Below, one piece after another: positions 1 through 7,073 of a stretch of DNA of 34,158 nucleotides. The stretch is from Candidatus Nanohalarchaeota archaeon QJJ-9. GTDB taxonomy: Archaea; Nanohalarchaeota; Nanosalinia; Nanosalinales; Nanoanaerosalinaceae. The DNA is taken from the NCBI GenBank assembly GCA_022865275.1, contig JALIDQ010000005.1, positions 1 through 34,158 on the forward strand. The letters are read 5' to 3'. Made by a program: the position numbers and the translations under genes. The stretch's first letter is position 1; every line of letters begins with the position of its first letter. The notes under the pieces are model-generated. The model did no database searches. It saw only the letters and a list, made by a program, of their open reading frames with translations, and was not told the origin of the DNA.

Positions 1-110
1 GCTCCTTAGCCTCTCTTCTCCTAAGATTTAGAAACTGCAGAATGTCTCTCATCTATCAAGTTATTCGGGTCGGAGACTTAAAACAGCTGGTCCGAACGCT
101 CGGAGAAAAA

Positions 111-1115
111 TCATCCTTTGGACTTATAGACCCTCCACCTTCCTTCTCCCTCCGAATCTATCAGTCGGTAGTGTTCCATCTTGTTGAGGTATTTCCTCAA
201 CATCCTCTTCGTCCTAGGCTCGTCAACCTTTTTCCCGTATTTTTCGTAGAGCTCGCCGGGCTTTATCTTCCCTTCCTCGTTTACAATATCATACAAAGCT
301 TTCTGGTGCTTGTTGAGCTTTTCCACATTCTTCTGCTTCTGGTTCTCCTTAGCGTCAGGAACTGATTCCTGTATCATCTCACGGGTGATCTCTTCTTTAC
401 TCTCCTTCTCAGCCTTCCTGGCCGCAGATCTCAGTATCCCTATAGCTATCCTAGCGTCACCATCAGCCGACAAAGCAACCTTCCTAAGCCTCGATCGGTC
501 TATCGCATCTCTATACAGACCCCATTCCACTCTGTCGCTGAGGATATCGGTAAGCTCATCCGCGGAGTATTTCGAAAACTCTATCCTCTCAGAGTCCATA
601 AGCCTTGAGCGAACTCTCTGGTCCATATTGAAGAACTCGGACTCGCTGTTGGTAATCATTATCATGGTTATGTTAGGCGCGGAGTAGAGATCGTAAAGAA
701 CCTTCTCATCCTCAAGCTGGTCTACTTCATCCAGAATCAAAACATAGGGCAACTGATCGTAGTCCCTCAATCGTTTAAGCAGCTCATCGGTAGGGGTAGA
801 CTGCCTGTGGACGTTCAAAGTCTTTCCTATACCCTCCAAAGCTTTGTATAGGACTTTGAAACGGTTGTAGTTCTCCCAGCAGTTTATGTAGTGGTACTTG
901 ACATCAAGCTGCTCTTTTTCCAGTTTCTCCAAAGTATGCTGAGCTATACAGGTCTTTCCCGTACCTGGCGGCCCAAATAACAAGGAATTATCCGCTTTAT
1001 CTCCCTGGGTTATAGGTTCCAGAGTCTCTGCTAGCCTTTGGACTTCCGCATCTCGATGAACAACTTCCTTAGGGATGAACTCGTCCCGAAGCACTCTTGC
1101 GTCTTGGATAACCAT
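111..1115 (-). CDS. orc1/cdc6: Orc1/Cdc6 replication initiator (AAA+ ATPase)
   Basis: Predicted origin-binding initiator and helicase loader, 334 aa. Walker A GPPGTGKT is at residues 48-55 and Walker B LILDEVDQ at 126-133. A sensor-1 region (MIMITNSES) lies near 151-159 and a sensor-2-type GDARIAIGILRSAA segment near 219-232. The last ~70 residues fit the winged-helix DNA-binding domain. It is somewhat shorter than typical archaeal Orc1/Cdc6 (~400 aa), mostly from a short N-terminus. The ATG at 1115 has a TATA-like box (TTTAAATA on the minus strand, plus coordinates 1141-1148) about 29 nt upstream, so the gene is probably leaderless. The upstream divergent region holds palindromes that could be origin elements. 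A T5 run directly follows the stop codon. Confidence 0.95.
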   Translation of the reverse strand: MVIQDARVLRDEFIPKEVVHRDAEVQRLAETLEPITQGDKADNSLLFGPPGTGKTCIAQHTLEKLEKEQLDVKYHYINCWENYNRFKVLYKALEGIGKTLNVHRQSTPTDELLKRLRDYDQLPYVLILDEVDQLEDEKVLYDLYSAPNITMIMITNSESEFFNMDQRVRSRLMDSERIEFSKYSADELTDILSDRVEWGLYRDAIDRSRLRKVALSADGDARIAIGILRSAARKAEKESKEEITREMIQESVPDAKENQKQKNVEKLNKHQKALYDIVNEEGKIKPGELYEKYGKKVDEPRTKRMLRKYLNKMEHYRLIDSEGEGRWRVYKSKG

Positions 1116-1276
1116 CTCGTCTATCTATTGTTACTGGAGATATTTAAAGGAACTTGGCTGTTTCCGGTAGCGTAGTATTCCGGTTAAAAACCTTCTCTCT
1201 TGAGAGGAAATTTCCAAGGTTTAAAGCTTAAATTGCCGGAATTCCGGAACTCTGTCTATCAGCCTATAAAGGGAGC
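1116..1276. other. candidate replication origin / divergent promoter region next to orc1/cdc6
   Basis: This non-coding gap lies upstream of orc1/cdc6. It holds TTCCGG motifs at about 1162-1167, 1178-1183 and 1242-1247, a 12-bp perfect palindrome CCGGAATTCCGG (1236-1247) and a 10-bp palindrome GGAAATTTCC (1206-1215). It also has an inverted repeat CTCTC/GAGAG (1195-1206) and AT-rich TTTAAA stretches (1143-1148, 1220-1225). Archaeal origins often sit beside orc1/cdc6, and origin recognition boxes often carry TTCC-type dyads. I cannot match a full origin recognition box consensus, and the region is short. Origin function is inferred from position and dyads only; part of it is certainly promoter. 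Confidence 0.35.
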
Positions 1277-1303
1277 GTGAGCAAGGATAATACAGGTGGT
1301 AAA

Positions 1304-1588
1304 ATGACTAGAGTCACAACCCAGGAGGTAAATCAGAAGGTAAAGGACTGGTCAAACTTCCAAGCAAACCTTAACAAGGACAAGAGGATGATGTTCAACC
1401 AGCTTGTAAGCCAGGTACAGAGAAACAGGCCTAAACTAGGCTTTGGAGCAGAAAGACCTGGAGAAAAAGTGATTCTCTCAATGATGCTGGAGCTCAAGAG
1501 AGACCTGGAAGACTTAAGAGACCAGCTTGAGCTGGAAAGGATCTATAGAGAAAAAGGTAAAGGTTTAGAAGAAGATGCGTCCGCTTAG
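1304..1588 (+). CDS. small hypothetical protein, helical
   Basis: A 94-aa protein of unknown function; I do not recognise the family. It is highly charged. A central PKLGFGAERPGE loop is flanked by predicted helices, and the C-terminal half (ELKRDLEDLRDQLELERIYRE) looks like a coiled coil. The frame is open from a GTG at 1277. I prefer the ATG at 1304 because TATAAA at 1265-1270 would start transcription near 1292-1296, downstream of the GTG, and AGGTGG lies about 4 nt before the ATG as a ribosome-binding site. It is transcribed divergently from orc1/cdc6 and followed by a T-rich run (~1599-1614) that may end transcription. A replication link is suggested only by position. Confidence 0.7.
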   Translation: MTRVTTQEVNQKVKDWSNFQANLNKDKRMMFNQLVSQVQRNRPKLGFGAERPGEKVILSMMLELKRDLEDLRDQLELERIYREKGKGLEEDASA

Positions 1589-1598
1589 ACCTCTTTCC

Positions 1599-1614
1599 AT
1601 TTCTTCTTTTTTCT
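1599..1614 (+). terminator. T-rich probable transcription terminator
   Basis: A run rich in T (TTTCTTCTTTTTTCTTT type) begins about 11 nt after the stop of the preceding small gene. Archaeal RNA polymerase commonly terminates at such T-rich tracts without a hairpin. No stem is visible here. Confidence 0.4.
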
Positions 1615-1661
1615 TTAAAAACTGGAACACTTTAAACAGTTGAAGGATAAGAGTTTGCTAG

Positions 1662-1892
1662 GTGAAAAATATGGGAGACAAGAACCTCGAAGACCAGTTG
1701 AAGAGTATGGACGAAAGGATGCAGGAGCTGGAGAGCCGCATATCCAAACTCGAAGACCAGAATGAGACTAAAGTTCGTGTAGTCGATACGGACAACGGGA
1801 AGAAGATGGTACTAGAGAACCGCCAGCAGACCTGGTTCAGTCCAAACTACTTCCGCAAGATACTCGAAAGAATGGACGAAGAAGACGAGTAA
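1662..1892 (+). CDS. small acidic coiled-coil protein with duplicated 3' end
   Basis: A 76-aa hypothetical protein (73 aa if the ATG at 1671 is used). Residues ~8-35 (LEDQLKSMDERMQELESRISKLEDQ) have heptad spacing typical of a coiled coil. A short beta-like segment (KVRVVDTDNGKKMV) and an acidic C-terminus (PNYFRKILERMDEEDE) follow. TTTAAA at 1631-1636 places a leaderless start near the GTG at 1662; AGGTG just before the ATG at 1671 supports the alternative. The last 49 bases of the gene are repeated exactly 96 bp downstream, in the same frame and again ending in a stop. No function can be assigned. Confidence 0.65.
   Translation: MKNMGDKNLEDQLKSMDERMQELESRISKLEDQNETKVRVVDTDNGKKMVLENRQQTWFSPNYFRKILERMDEEDE
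1842..1890 (+). repeat. 49-bp direct repeat, copy 1 (3' end of the coiled-coil gene)
   Basis: Exactly identical to 1938-1986, offset 96 bp (32 codons). It encodes the last 16 codons, PNYFRKILERMDEEDE, and runs into the first base of the TAA stop. The bases flanking each copy differ (T versus C before; A versus G after). Confidence 0.97.
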
Positions 1893-1937
1893 GATAGCAT
1901 AAAAGTCCGGGATACTGGGTTTGCGGGAGTAGTTTGC

Positions 1938-1986
1938 CCAAACTACTTCCGCAAGATACTCGAAAGAATGGACGAAGAAGACGAGT
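1938..1986 (+). repeat. 49-bp direct repeat, copy 2 (downstream gene-end duplicate)
   Basis: Exact second copy of 1842-1890. It lies after a 47-bp spacer and in the same reading frame. The frame from the TAA at 1890 to here has no other stop, and the copy ends with TGA at 1986-1988. That TGA abuts the stop codon of the convergent permease gene (1989-1991) with no spacing. It may be a decayed gene remnant, a partial tandem duplication or an integration scar. Confidence 0.97.
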
Positions 1987-1988
1987 GA

Positions 1989-2789
1989 TCAGCTTCCTGT
2001 CGAGCTGTAGTGCTGGAGGCCGAACTTCCAGAATCTGTAGGCTAGGAAGAATATTACAGGACCTATAACCAGGGTTAAAGTCTTCATTTGGGAGTAGCCG
2101 GGCTTTTGTAGCAGATAGGTTGCGGGGAAGAAAGAGGCAAAGGCTATAGGGATCAAGGTGGTTAGGAGGATTTTTATCCCTCCAGCATAGATCGAGAGAG
2201 GATACTTCCTGAAGTTGGAGAACTCGAAGATTATGCGGGTCATCGCGTCAGACCTCCCTGACCAGAAGGAAACGGTTACAAAGGCTAGGAAAAGCCCGCA
2301 TAGAACCATTACACCACTTAATATAGATAGAATTCCATAAGCTAAGGTTATAGGAGATAAAGTAATACCTAACCTTGAACCAGCCCAGATAAGAAGTGCA
2401 GTCTGTATGAAAAGGCTTGAAACGTCGTCGTCCGATAAGTGTTGCGAATAGAGCTGGAACAAAACGTCTAAAGGCCGTAGTAAGAGGCGGTCGAACCTCC
2501 CAGTTCTTATATGGTCGCCTAAAAAATGGGTTCCGAAGAAGAAAATGTTATGGAGCTGGAATATTATTCCTCCATAGCCCAGGAGGAACAGAACTTCATA
2601 GTACGACCATCCTGCTACAGTACGGGTTTGAGAGTAGATGATGGAAATAAATGCGATGCTTGTCGCTGTAGCTATGGTCTGAGCAATAAGACCTGTTACA
2701 AAGTCTCCTTTGTAGACCAGACGGGACTTCCAGTACTGCTTGAAGTATCTCCAGTAGATTGTAAGGTAGCGCTTAGCTCTTTTTATCAT
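1989..2789 (-). CDS. ABC-2 family exporter permease (COG3694/DUF990-like)
   Basis: Integral membrane permease of an ABC exporter, 266 aa, with about six hydrophobic spans. Family-like features are the HIRTGRFDRLLLRPLD loop, the RKYPLSIY segment and the FFPATYLL segment, typical of COG3694 permeases that pair with COG4587 permeases and a COG4586 ATPase. The frame is open to 2870, but I choose the ATG at 2789. A strong ribosome-binding site (GGAGG, minus strand, 2796-2800) lies just before it, and the previous permease's stop lies 2 nt upstream. The longer start would overlap the neighbour by 79 nt. It is the last gene of a three-gene operon. The substrate is unknown; uncharacterised exporters of this type are mostly bacterial. 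Confidence 0.85.
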   Translation of the reverse strand: MIKRAKRYLTIYWRYFKQYWKSRLVYKGDFVTGLIAQTIATATSIAFISIIYSQTRTVAGWSYYEVLFLLGYGGIIFQLHNIFFFGTHFLGDHIRTGRFDRLLLRPLDVLFQLYSQHLSDDDVSSLFIQTALLIWAGSRLGITLSPITLAYGILSILSGVMVLCGLFLAFVTVSFWSGRSDAMTRIIFEFSNFRKYPLSIYAGGIKILLTTLIPIAFASFFPATYLLQKPGYSQMKTLTLVIGPVIFFLAYRFWKFGLQHYSSTGS

Positions 2790-2791
2790 GT

Positions 2792-3580
2792 TTAGCCTCC
2801 TTGCACGGTTAGCTTCTCCTTTGCCCGTCTCCAGATAAGACTGCTGGCTAGGAATAGAATTCCCAGCCATACAAGCTGTTTGAAAAGTATGTTAGGGATG
2901 TTTGATAAAGCAACTTCTCCTACAAAGATAGAGGCAGGAGTGTATATCATGCTCTTGAACGGAAGGAAGGAAAAAGCGTTCTGGAGGAAAGGCGGTAGGA
3001 TATAGAGAGGAAACAGTCCACCACCGAAGAATCTGGTGAGGAAGTCCCGTATAAAGGCGAGGCTCCATCCGACCTTTGTCCAGAACACAAACATCGCCAT
3101 AGAGTATGAGAATAGGAATACAAGACAGTAAGCTAGGCCTAGGCTAAAAAGAAATCCTAGAAATCGTAAGGAACCAGGTAGAGGTATTTCTATAAAGAAG
3201 AGCATAACTAAGAATACAGGGATAGATCTTGTCAAAGTCTTAAAGACTGATACACCTAGTTCCCCGAAAAACATCTGTGTTCTAAGTGAGACCGGTCTCT
3301 TGAGCTCGTTTACAACGTTTCCCCGCCTTACAAGAGTTCCTATACGGTTTTCTACGCTTATAGATACTGTAGAAGCCACTATCCGAGCCATCACAAGATA
3401 TGTAAATATCTCCATGAACGACCTTTCAAGCGAACCACTAGCCGCTATAGCTTTCCAAAGGTAGTAGAGTACCGCTAAAAAGATAAAAGCGGATAAAAAC
3501 CTTGCAAGAGCGTTGAATCGGTACTGAGAGTACTTGGAAAACCCTTTGTGCATGAGCTGGTAGTATTTTTTGAGATACAT
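2792..3580 (-). CDS. ABC-2 family exporter permease (COG4587-like)
   Basis: Second integral membrane permease, 262 aa, with about six hydrophobic segments (the first near residues 27-43, the last near 234-248). The N-terminal KYSQYRFNALARF segment and the RRGNVVNELKRPVSLRTQMFFGELG stretch resemble COG4587 permeases. Its start lies 4 nt after the ATPase stop, and its 3' end carries the ribosome-binding site of the next permease, so the three genes are clearly co-transcribed. It likely forms a heterodimeric channel with the downstream permease. Substrate unknown. Confidence 0.85.
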   Translation of the reverse strand: MYLKKYYQLMHKGFSKYSQYRFNALARFLSAFIFLAVLYYLWKAIAASGSLERSFMEIFTYLVMARIVASTVSISVENRIGTLVRRGNVVNELKRPVSLRTQMFFGELGVSVFKTLTRSIPVFLVMLFFIEIPLPGSLRFLGFLFSLGLAYCLVFLFSYSMAMFVFWTKVGWSLAFIRDFLTRFFGGGLFPLYILPPFLQNAFSFLPFKSMIYTPASIFVGEVALSNIPNILFKQLVWLGILFLASSLIWRRAKEKLTVQGG

Positions 3581-3584
3581 AGCC

Positions 3585-4574
3585 CTAGCCTTCTATTCCT
3601 TCCTTATAGATGCGTTTGACTACTTCCTTTATATCCGGCTCCTTTATCTGGAAATCCGCCACATCGTACTTCCCAAGTATCTCAGAAATCAATTCTGCAG
3701 CATTGGTTCGTTCCTTGTCGAATACCACTTCTACCTGGCCATCCTGGAGCTCTATATCTATTATGCCCGGGTTGTTGAGCTGTATAACCTCCTGAGTCCC
3801 TTTCACATCTAGAACTATCCTCCTCTCTGAGAAACGGGACATAAGCTCTTCAATACTGCCGTCAAATATCTTTTTACCCTCATCCAGTACGATTATCCTC
3901 TCACAAAGGTCTTCTATGTCACCTAAATCGTGCGAGGTGACCATCACTGCTATATCCTTCTCCTGGTTTATCTCCTTTATGAACTCGCGTATCTTCTCTT
4001 TTACAGAAACGTCCAAGCCTATAGTAGGCTCGTCCAGGTAGACTACCGGAGGCATGTGGAGGAAGGCTGCGGCGAGCTCGCATCTCATCTTTTGACCCAG
4101 CGAAAGCTTTCTTACCGGCTTTTCCATAAACTCCTCAAGGTCAAGTACCTCTGTAAAGCGTTGGATTCTGTCCTCGTACTTCTCATCTGGTACCTCGTAT
4201 ATCTCCTTCAGAAGCTTGAACGACTCTTTTACAGGTAGATCCCACCATAGCTGGGTTTTCTGGCCGAAAACCACGCCTATATTCATCGCGTTCTTTATAC
4301 GGTTCTTATGAGGGTCTCTACCGTTCACTGTTACCTTCCCGGAGGTAGGTTCAAGTATACCTGTCAGCATCTTGACTGTTGTAGACTTTCCTGCTCCGTT
4401 CGCTCCTATGTAGCCTACTATCTCGCCTTTTTCTATCTCCAAATCTAAATCCGCGACTGCATGGATCTCTTCGTAGTCTCTGTGGATGAAAGACTTCAGG
4501 TATCCGGTTATCCCTTCTCCCTTCTTGTAGACCTTAAACTTCTTGTTCAGGCCTTCTGCTTGTATAATAGGCAT
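3585..4574 (-). CDS. ABC exporter ATP-binding protein (COG4586-like)
   Basis: Cytoplasmic ATPase that powers the two permeases encoded downstream, 329 aa. It has Walker A GANGAGKS (57-64), signature LSLGQ (157-161), Walker B VVYLDEP (177-183) and the H-loop histidine at 215. The FGQKTQLWWDLPV segment (103-115) is characteristic of COG4586 ATPases. The C-terminal ~90 residues form an accessory domain seen in this group. TTTAAAA-like sequence (minus strand, ~4594-4603) lies about 25 nt before the ATG, so the mRNA is probably leaderless. It leads a three-gene operon. The gene set looks bacterial in type and may have been acquired, although codon use does not stand out by eye. Confidence 0.9.
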   Translation of the reverse strand: MPIIQAEGLNKKFKVYKKGEGITGYLKSFIHRDYEEIHAVADLDLEIEKGEIVGYIGANGAGKSTTVKMLTGILEPTSGKVTVNGRDPHKNRIKNAMNIGVVFGQKTQLWWDLPVKESFKLLKEIYEVPDEKYEDRIQRFTEVLDLEEFMEKPVRKLSLGQKMRCELAAAFLHMPPVVYLDEPTIGLDVSVKEKIREFIKEINQEKDIAVMVTSHDLGDIEDLCERIIVLDEGKKIFDGSIEELMSRFSERRIVLDVKGTQEVIQLNNPGIIDIELQDGQVEVVFDKERTNAAELISEILGKYDVADFQIKEPDIKEVVKRIYKEGIEG

Positions 4575-4677
4575 AAGCGCGTTTAACTCCGTAAAATTTT
4601 TAAATCTCAGGGTCTAACAGGAAGGTTTTCAATTCTCGGAAGGGAATCTGGAAAAACCTGGCCAGCAGTTTCTGGAA

Positions 4678-5226
4678 CTAGGTTAGAAGGTTGTAGAAAC
4701 GTTCCTCCAGCATCTTAAACTCCTCTCCAATCCTATCTATATATTCTTCTAGGAGAAAAGTTATTCCGAAGCCTACAAGAGAAGCGATTACTCCTCCAAG
4801 TATGTCTAAAGGAAAATGTAGGCCTGTGTAGATTCTTGCAAACCCGGTTAATACCGCACCTATTCCTACAACTGCGGAAAGCTTCTTTCTTTTTCTATAC
4901 ACCAGAGGCCATACCAGCGAGAAGATTACAGCAGTGTGCTGGCTTGGGAACGAGTTCTCCGGAGCCTCGGTTAGAATGGTTTCAAACCCCTGCATGTAAG
5001 GTGTAGGATGGGAATAGATCATTCCTAAAGCATAAGCAACAGCCAGACCTATAATTACGGATGAAAATCCGAAAAAAGAATCAGACTTTCCTTCCTCACC
5101 CCTGAATAGCCATAAAAAGACTAGAGCCGCTGGAACCAGGAATACAAGATATTCCGCGCAGATTATCATAAGTTCGTCGACTATAGCGTTTCCTGTTAAA
5201 GACTGAATCGCTGTAAATATGGACAT
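4678..5226 (-). CDS. PAP2-family membrane phosphatase
   Basis: Predicted membrane lipid or polyprenyl phosphatase of the PAP2 superfamily, 182 aa. The conserved core is present as SFPSQHTA and GFARIYTGLHFPLDILGG, which carry the two catalytic histidines; the first PAP2 motif is weak (YSHPTPY). About five hydrophobic spans are visible, ending in an acidic amphipathic tail. The frame is open from a GTG at 5289, but that start would overlap the upstream gene by 14 nt. The ATG at 5226 begins just before the first membrane segment and has a T-rich TATA-like stretch ~25-30 nt upstream. It might recycle the lipid carrier used in glycan assembly; that is inference. Confidence 0.8.
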   Translation of the reverse strand: MSIFTAIQSLTGNAIVDELMIICAEYLVFLVPAALVFLWLFRGEEGKSDSFFGFSSVIIGLAVAYALGMIYSHPTPYMQGFETILTEAPENSFPSQHTAVIFSLVWPLVYRKRKKLSAVVGIGAVLTGFARIYTGLHFPLDILGGVIASLVGFGITFLLEEYIDRIGEEFKMLEERFYNLLT

Positions 5227-5275
5227 AGGCTGGAATCGGTTGGCTAGGTTAAAAAAACTGTTGATACAGGTAGAG

Positions 5276-5590
5276 CTATATACCCGCACCTATCATAGCG
5301 CCTGAAAGAAGTATAAGAGAGTCTATAGCCGCTATTATGGTTGCAAAAGGCCCAAACATAGATCCTAGCACAGGCATACCTGTTATAGCCGATCCGAAAA
5401 CAGCTATAAATATTCCTATAATGATAGCAGGCAATAGTGCAGCTATAAATGCGTTCTTAACTCCTCCAGCGTTTCTTCCACCTACGAATCCAGCGATAAA
5501 AGGTCCTACTACAGGCATCCAGAAAAGCAGGATGTTTAGACCCAGCATCCAGAAGAACGCCGAGGTTATACTGCCTTCTTTTTCAGACAT
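5276..5590 (-). CDS. small membrane protein, Gly/Ala rich
   Basis: A 104-aa protein with three or four hydrophobic spans and almost no soluble part. The segment VVGPFIAGFVGGRNAGG resembles small haloarchaeal membrane proteins of the DUF5518 kind, but I would not insist on that family. Molecular role unknown. A TATA-like TATAACT (minus strand) sits ~28 nt before the ATG. It overlaps the longer possible form of the downstream PAP2 gene, so the two are probably co-transcribed. The divergent neighbour is the nucleotidase-like gene at 5694. Confidence 0.65.
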   Translation of the reverse strand: MSEKEGSITSAFFWMLGLNILLFWMPVVGPFIAGFVGGRNAGGVKNAFIAALLPAIIIGIFIAVFGSAITGMPVLGSMFGPFATIIAAIDSLILLSGAMIGAGI

Positions 5591-5693
5591 GTTTACCAGT
5601 TAATAGAGAAGAAAGAGTTATAGAAGCTTCGGAAAGTGTATATCTACCCTGCCGTCATAAATATTCAAAAATCTTGTTTCTTTACTCCTTTGT

Positions 5694-6437
5694 ATGGAAC
5701 AGAAAGGGATTGCAGAATACACAGAAAGACTTCGAGAAAAAGAAAAGATAGGTCTGGACGTGGACGAGACTCTTGTCCAGCTTCTACCAGACTTCCTGCA
5801 CTACTACAACAGCAAGTACGGTACAAAACACCGATTAGAAGATTTCAACAGCTACCGCTGGTGGAAAGTTCTTGACACAACAAATAAACAGAGTTACAAG
5901 GAGATGGAAAACTACGCGAAGCAGTTCAGGACTAAGGAAGACAAGCTAGACTTTTACCAGGTAAAATCCGTCCCAGGAGCTATACAAGGACTGGCTGAAC
6001 TGGAAGAAAACTACAAAGCCTATCTTATAACGAACAGGATAGACGTGATGAGTAAAAACACCAGTAAGATTCCTGAAGCGTTTTCAAGACATTCAAAGAA
6101 TTTAGGAGCTGGAAAACTAGGCAATATCCTTTCAGAAGATAGAATATACTATACAGCTGGAGAACTTAGCAAAACAGAGGTATGCAAGAAAGAAGGAATC
6201 GATAAAGTTATCGAAGACAACGCTGAAGAAGCTTTAGAGCTTGCAAAGGAAGATATCAAAGTCTTCCTCCTCGACAGATACTGGACACAAGACTACGAAG
6301 AACACGAGAACATCGTGAAAGTAGAAGGAGAAGGAAAACTACCCTATCCAGGAGACGACTGGGAAAAAGTAGTCAAGCTCCTCTCGGATAAAACTACAGG
6401 ATTTACTGAGGATCCTAAAGCAAAGATTCTATTCTAA
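5694..6437 (+). CDS. HAD-superfamily hydrolase, NT5C/5'-nucleotidase-like
   Basis: Predicted phosphatase, 247 aa. HAD motif I is GLDVDETL (catalytic Asp22 and Asp24). Motif II is in LITNR, and IEDN near residue 186 is a plausible motif IV. The DVDET motif followed by a helical cap (FLHYYNSKYG) resembles the NT5C deoxyribonucleotidase-like family. The substrate cannot be read from sequence. The C-terminal ~20 residues are an unassigned tail. The ATG at 5694 follows an AT-rich promoter (ATAAATATT, 5657-5665) with almost no leader. It is a single-gene unit ending 31 bp before the tRNA on the opposite strand. Confidence 0.75.
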   Translation: MEQKGIAEYTERLREKEKIGLDVDETLVQLLPDFLHYYNSKYGTKHRLEDFNSYRWWKVLDTTNKQSYKEMENYAKQFRTKEDKLDFYQVKSVPGAIQGLAELEENYKAYLITNRIDVMSKNTSKIPEAFSRHSKNLGAGKLGNILSEDRIYYTAGELSKTEVCKKEGIDKVIEDNAEEALELAKEDIKVFLLDRYWTQDYEEHENIVKVEGEGKLPYPGDDWEKVVKLLSDKTTGFTEDPKAKILF

Positions 6438-6468
6438 GTTGACAAAGTAGCTGACTATAGAAATTTAG

Positions 6469-6641
6469 CGTCGGGGGCGGGATTTGAACCCGCGAGGGCT
6501 AAACGCCCAGTGGCTATTTGGCCTCAAGGAAGGGTAAAAGGACCTGAGCCGAAGGCGAAGGTGGAACCTTACCTTCTAACTGGGAAGGGCTTCCTAGTTA
6601 GCTAGCAAGCCACCGCAATGGCCAGGCTATGCGACCCCGAC
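6469..6641 (-). tRNA. trnS: tRNA-Ser(GCT) with an 87-nt intron
   Basis: Read on the minus strand, the acceptor stem GTCGGGG (6641-6635) pairs with CCCCGAC (6476-6470), and the discriminator base is G at 6469. The D arm is a 3-bp stem GCA/TGC. The anticodon stem GTGGC/GCCAC closes loop TTGCTA-A with anticodon GCT (Ser, AGC/AGU codons). A long variable arm (GGGC-GTTTA-GCCC) is diagnostic of class II tRNA. The T arm is GCGGG-TTCAAAT-CCCGC. CCA is not encoded. Exon 1 is 6641-6603 (39 nt) and exon 2 is 6515-6469 (47 nt). G73 and the long variable arm both fit serine. Confidence 0.95.
6516..6602 (-). other. tRNA-Ser intron (87 nt) between positions 37 and 38
   Basis: This segment interrupts the anticodon loop one base 3' of the anticodon, the canonical archaeal position cut by the splicing endonuclease. 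Its 5' part forms a strong hairpin: CTAACT/AGTTAG outer stem and GGAA/TTCC inner stem. Its 3' part has a second imperfect stem (GGCTCAGG with CCTTGAGGCC). A bulge-helix-bulge can be drawn only in relaxed form: the 3' bulge AT|A is good, while the central helix TTG/CAA carries a C-C mismatch. The exact splice sites could be off by a base or two. Confidence 0.85.
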
Positions 6642-6670
6642 TTTTCGCTAGTAAAACCTGAAACATAGAT

Positions 6671-6678
6671 TTTTATAA
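6671..6678 (-). promoter_or_regulatory. TATA box of tRNA-Ser
   Basis: TTATAAAA on the minus strand, centred ~34 nt upstream of the first tRNA base. This predicts transcription starting about 8 nt before the mature 5' end, with the leader removed by RNase P. Confidence 0.55.
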
Positions 6679-6757
6679 CCCTTTCTCAACGTTCAGGCAA
6701 CGAAAAACAGCGGACACGAGATAAATTTATTTAAACTTTCCACGCCAAACTTTTCGT

Positions 6758-7072
6758 GTGATAGACATGCCTTCCCAAAACGTATTAGACATGCAGGACC
6801 TAGTCGACAAGGACGTATTCACTTCGAAAGGAGCATACTGCGGAAAAGCAAGAGACATAGAACTCAACCTACCCAACTTCAAAGTACAGGCAGTAGTCGT
6901 CGAGGCAGCAAAAGGCTCTTATCTAGCCAACAAGGTAGGAGGAAAGAAACCAGTAATCGTACCATACAACATGGTCAACGCAGTATCAGACGTAGTAATG
7001 ATCAAGCACTTCTCAGGCCAGGCAGTAGGCACTGAAGAAGGACCAGAGGAAGGAGAGGAGCTAGAAGAGTAA
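6758..7072 (+). CDS. PRC-barrel domain protein
   Basis: A 104-aa (or 101-aa) PRC-barrel protein. The beta-rich segment DLVDKDVFTSKGAYCGKARDIELN followed by KVQAVVVE and KKPVIVPYNMVNAVSDVVMIK is the usual PRC-barrel pattern. A very acidic tail (EEGPEEGEELEE) suits a halophile. PRC-barrel proteins take part in RNA processing or photosynthetic complexes elsewhere; in archaea the role of stand-alone copies is poorly defined. TTTAAA at 6730-6735 is centred 26 nt before the GTG at 6758, so a leaderless GTG start is likely. The ATG at 6767 is the alternative. Monocistronic; it ends 1 bp before the stop of the convergent peptidase gene. Confidence 0.85.
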   Translation: MIDMPSQNVLDMQDLVDKDVFTSKGAYCGKARDIELNLPNFKVQAVVVEAAKGSYLANKVGGKKPVIVPYNMVNAVSDVVMIKHFSGQAVGTEEGPEEGEELEE

Positions 7073-7073
7073 T

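Noticed and set aside
91-104. Inverted repeat TCCGA-ACGC-TCGGA downstream of orc1/cdc6
   Set aside because: On the orc1/cdc6 strand the T5 run precedes rather than follows the stem, so it does not fit a terminator; a 5-bp arm is easily chance.
42-365. Plus-strand open frame of 107 codons at the left edge
   Set aside because: Mostly antisense to the 3' end of orc1/cdc6, no promoter or ribosome-binding site, hydrophobic composition typical of a reverse-frame shadow.
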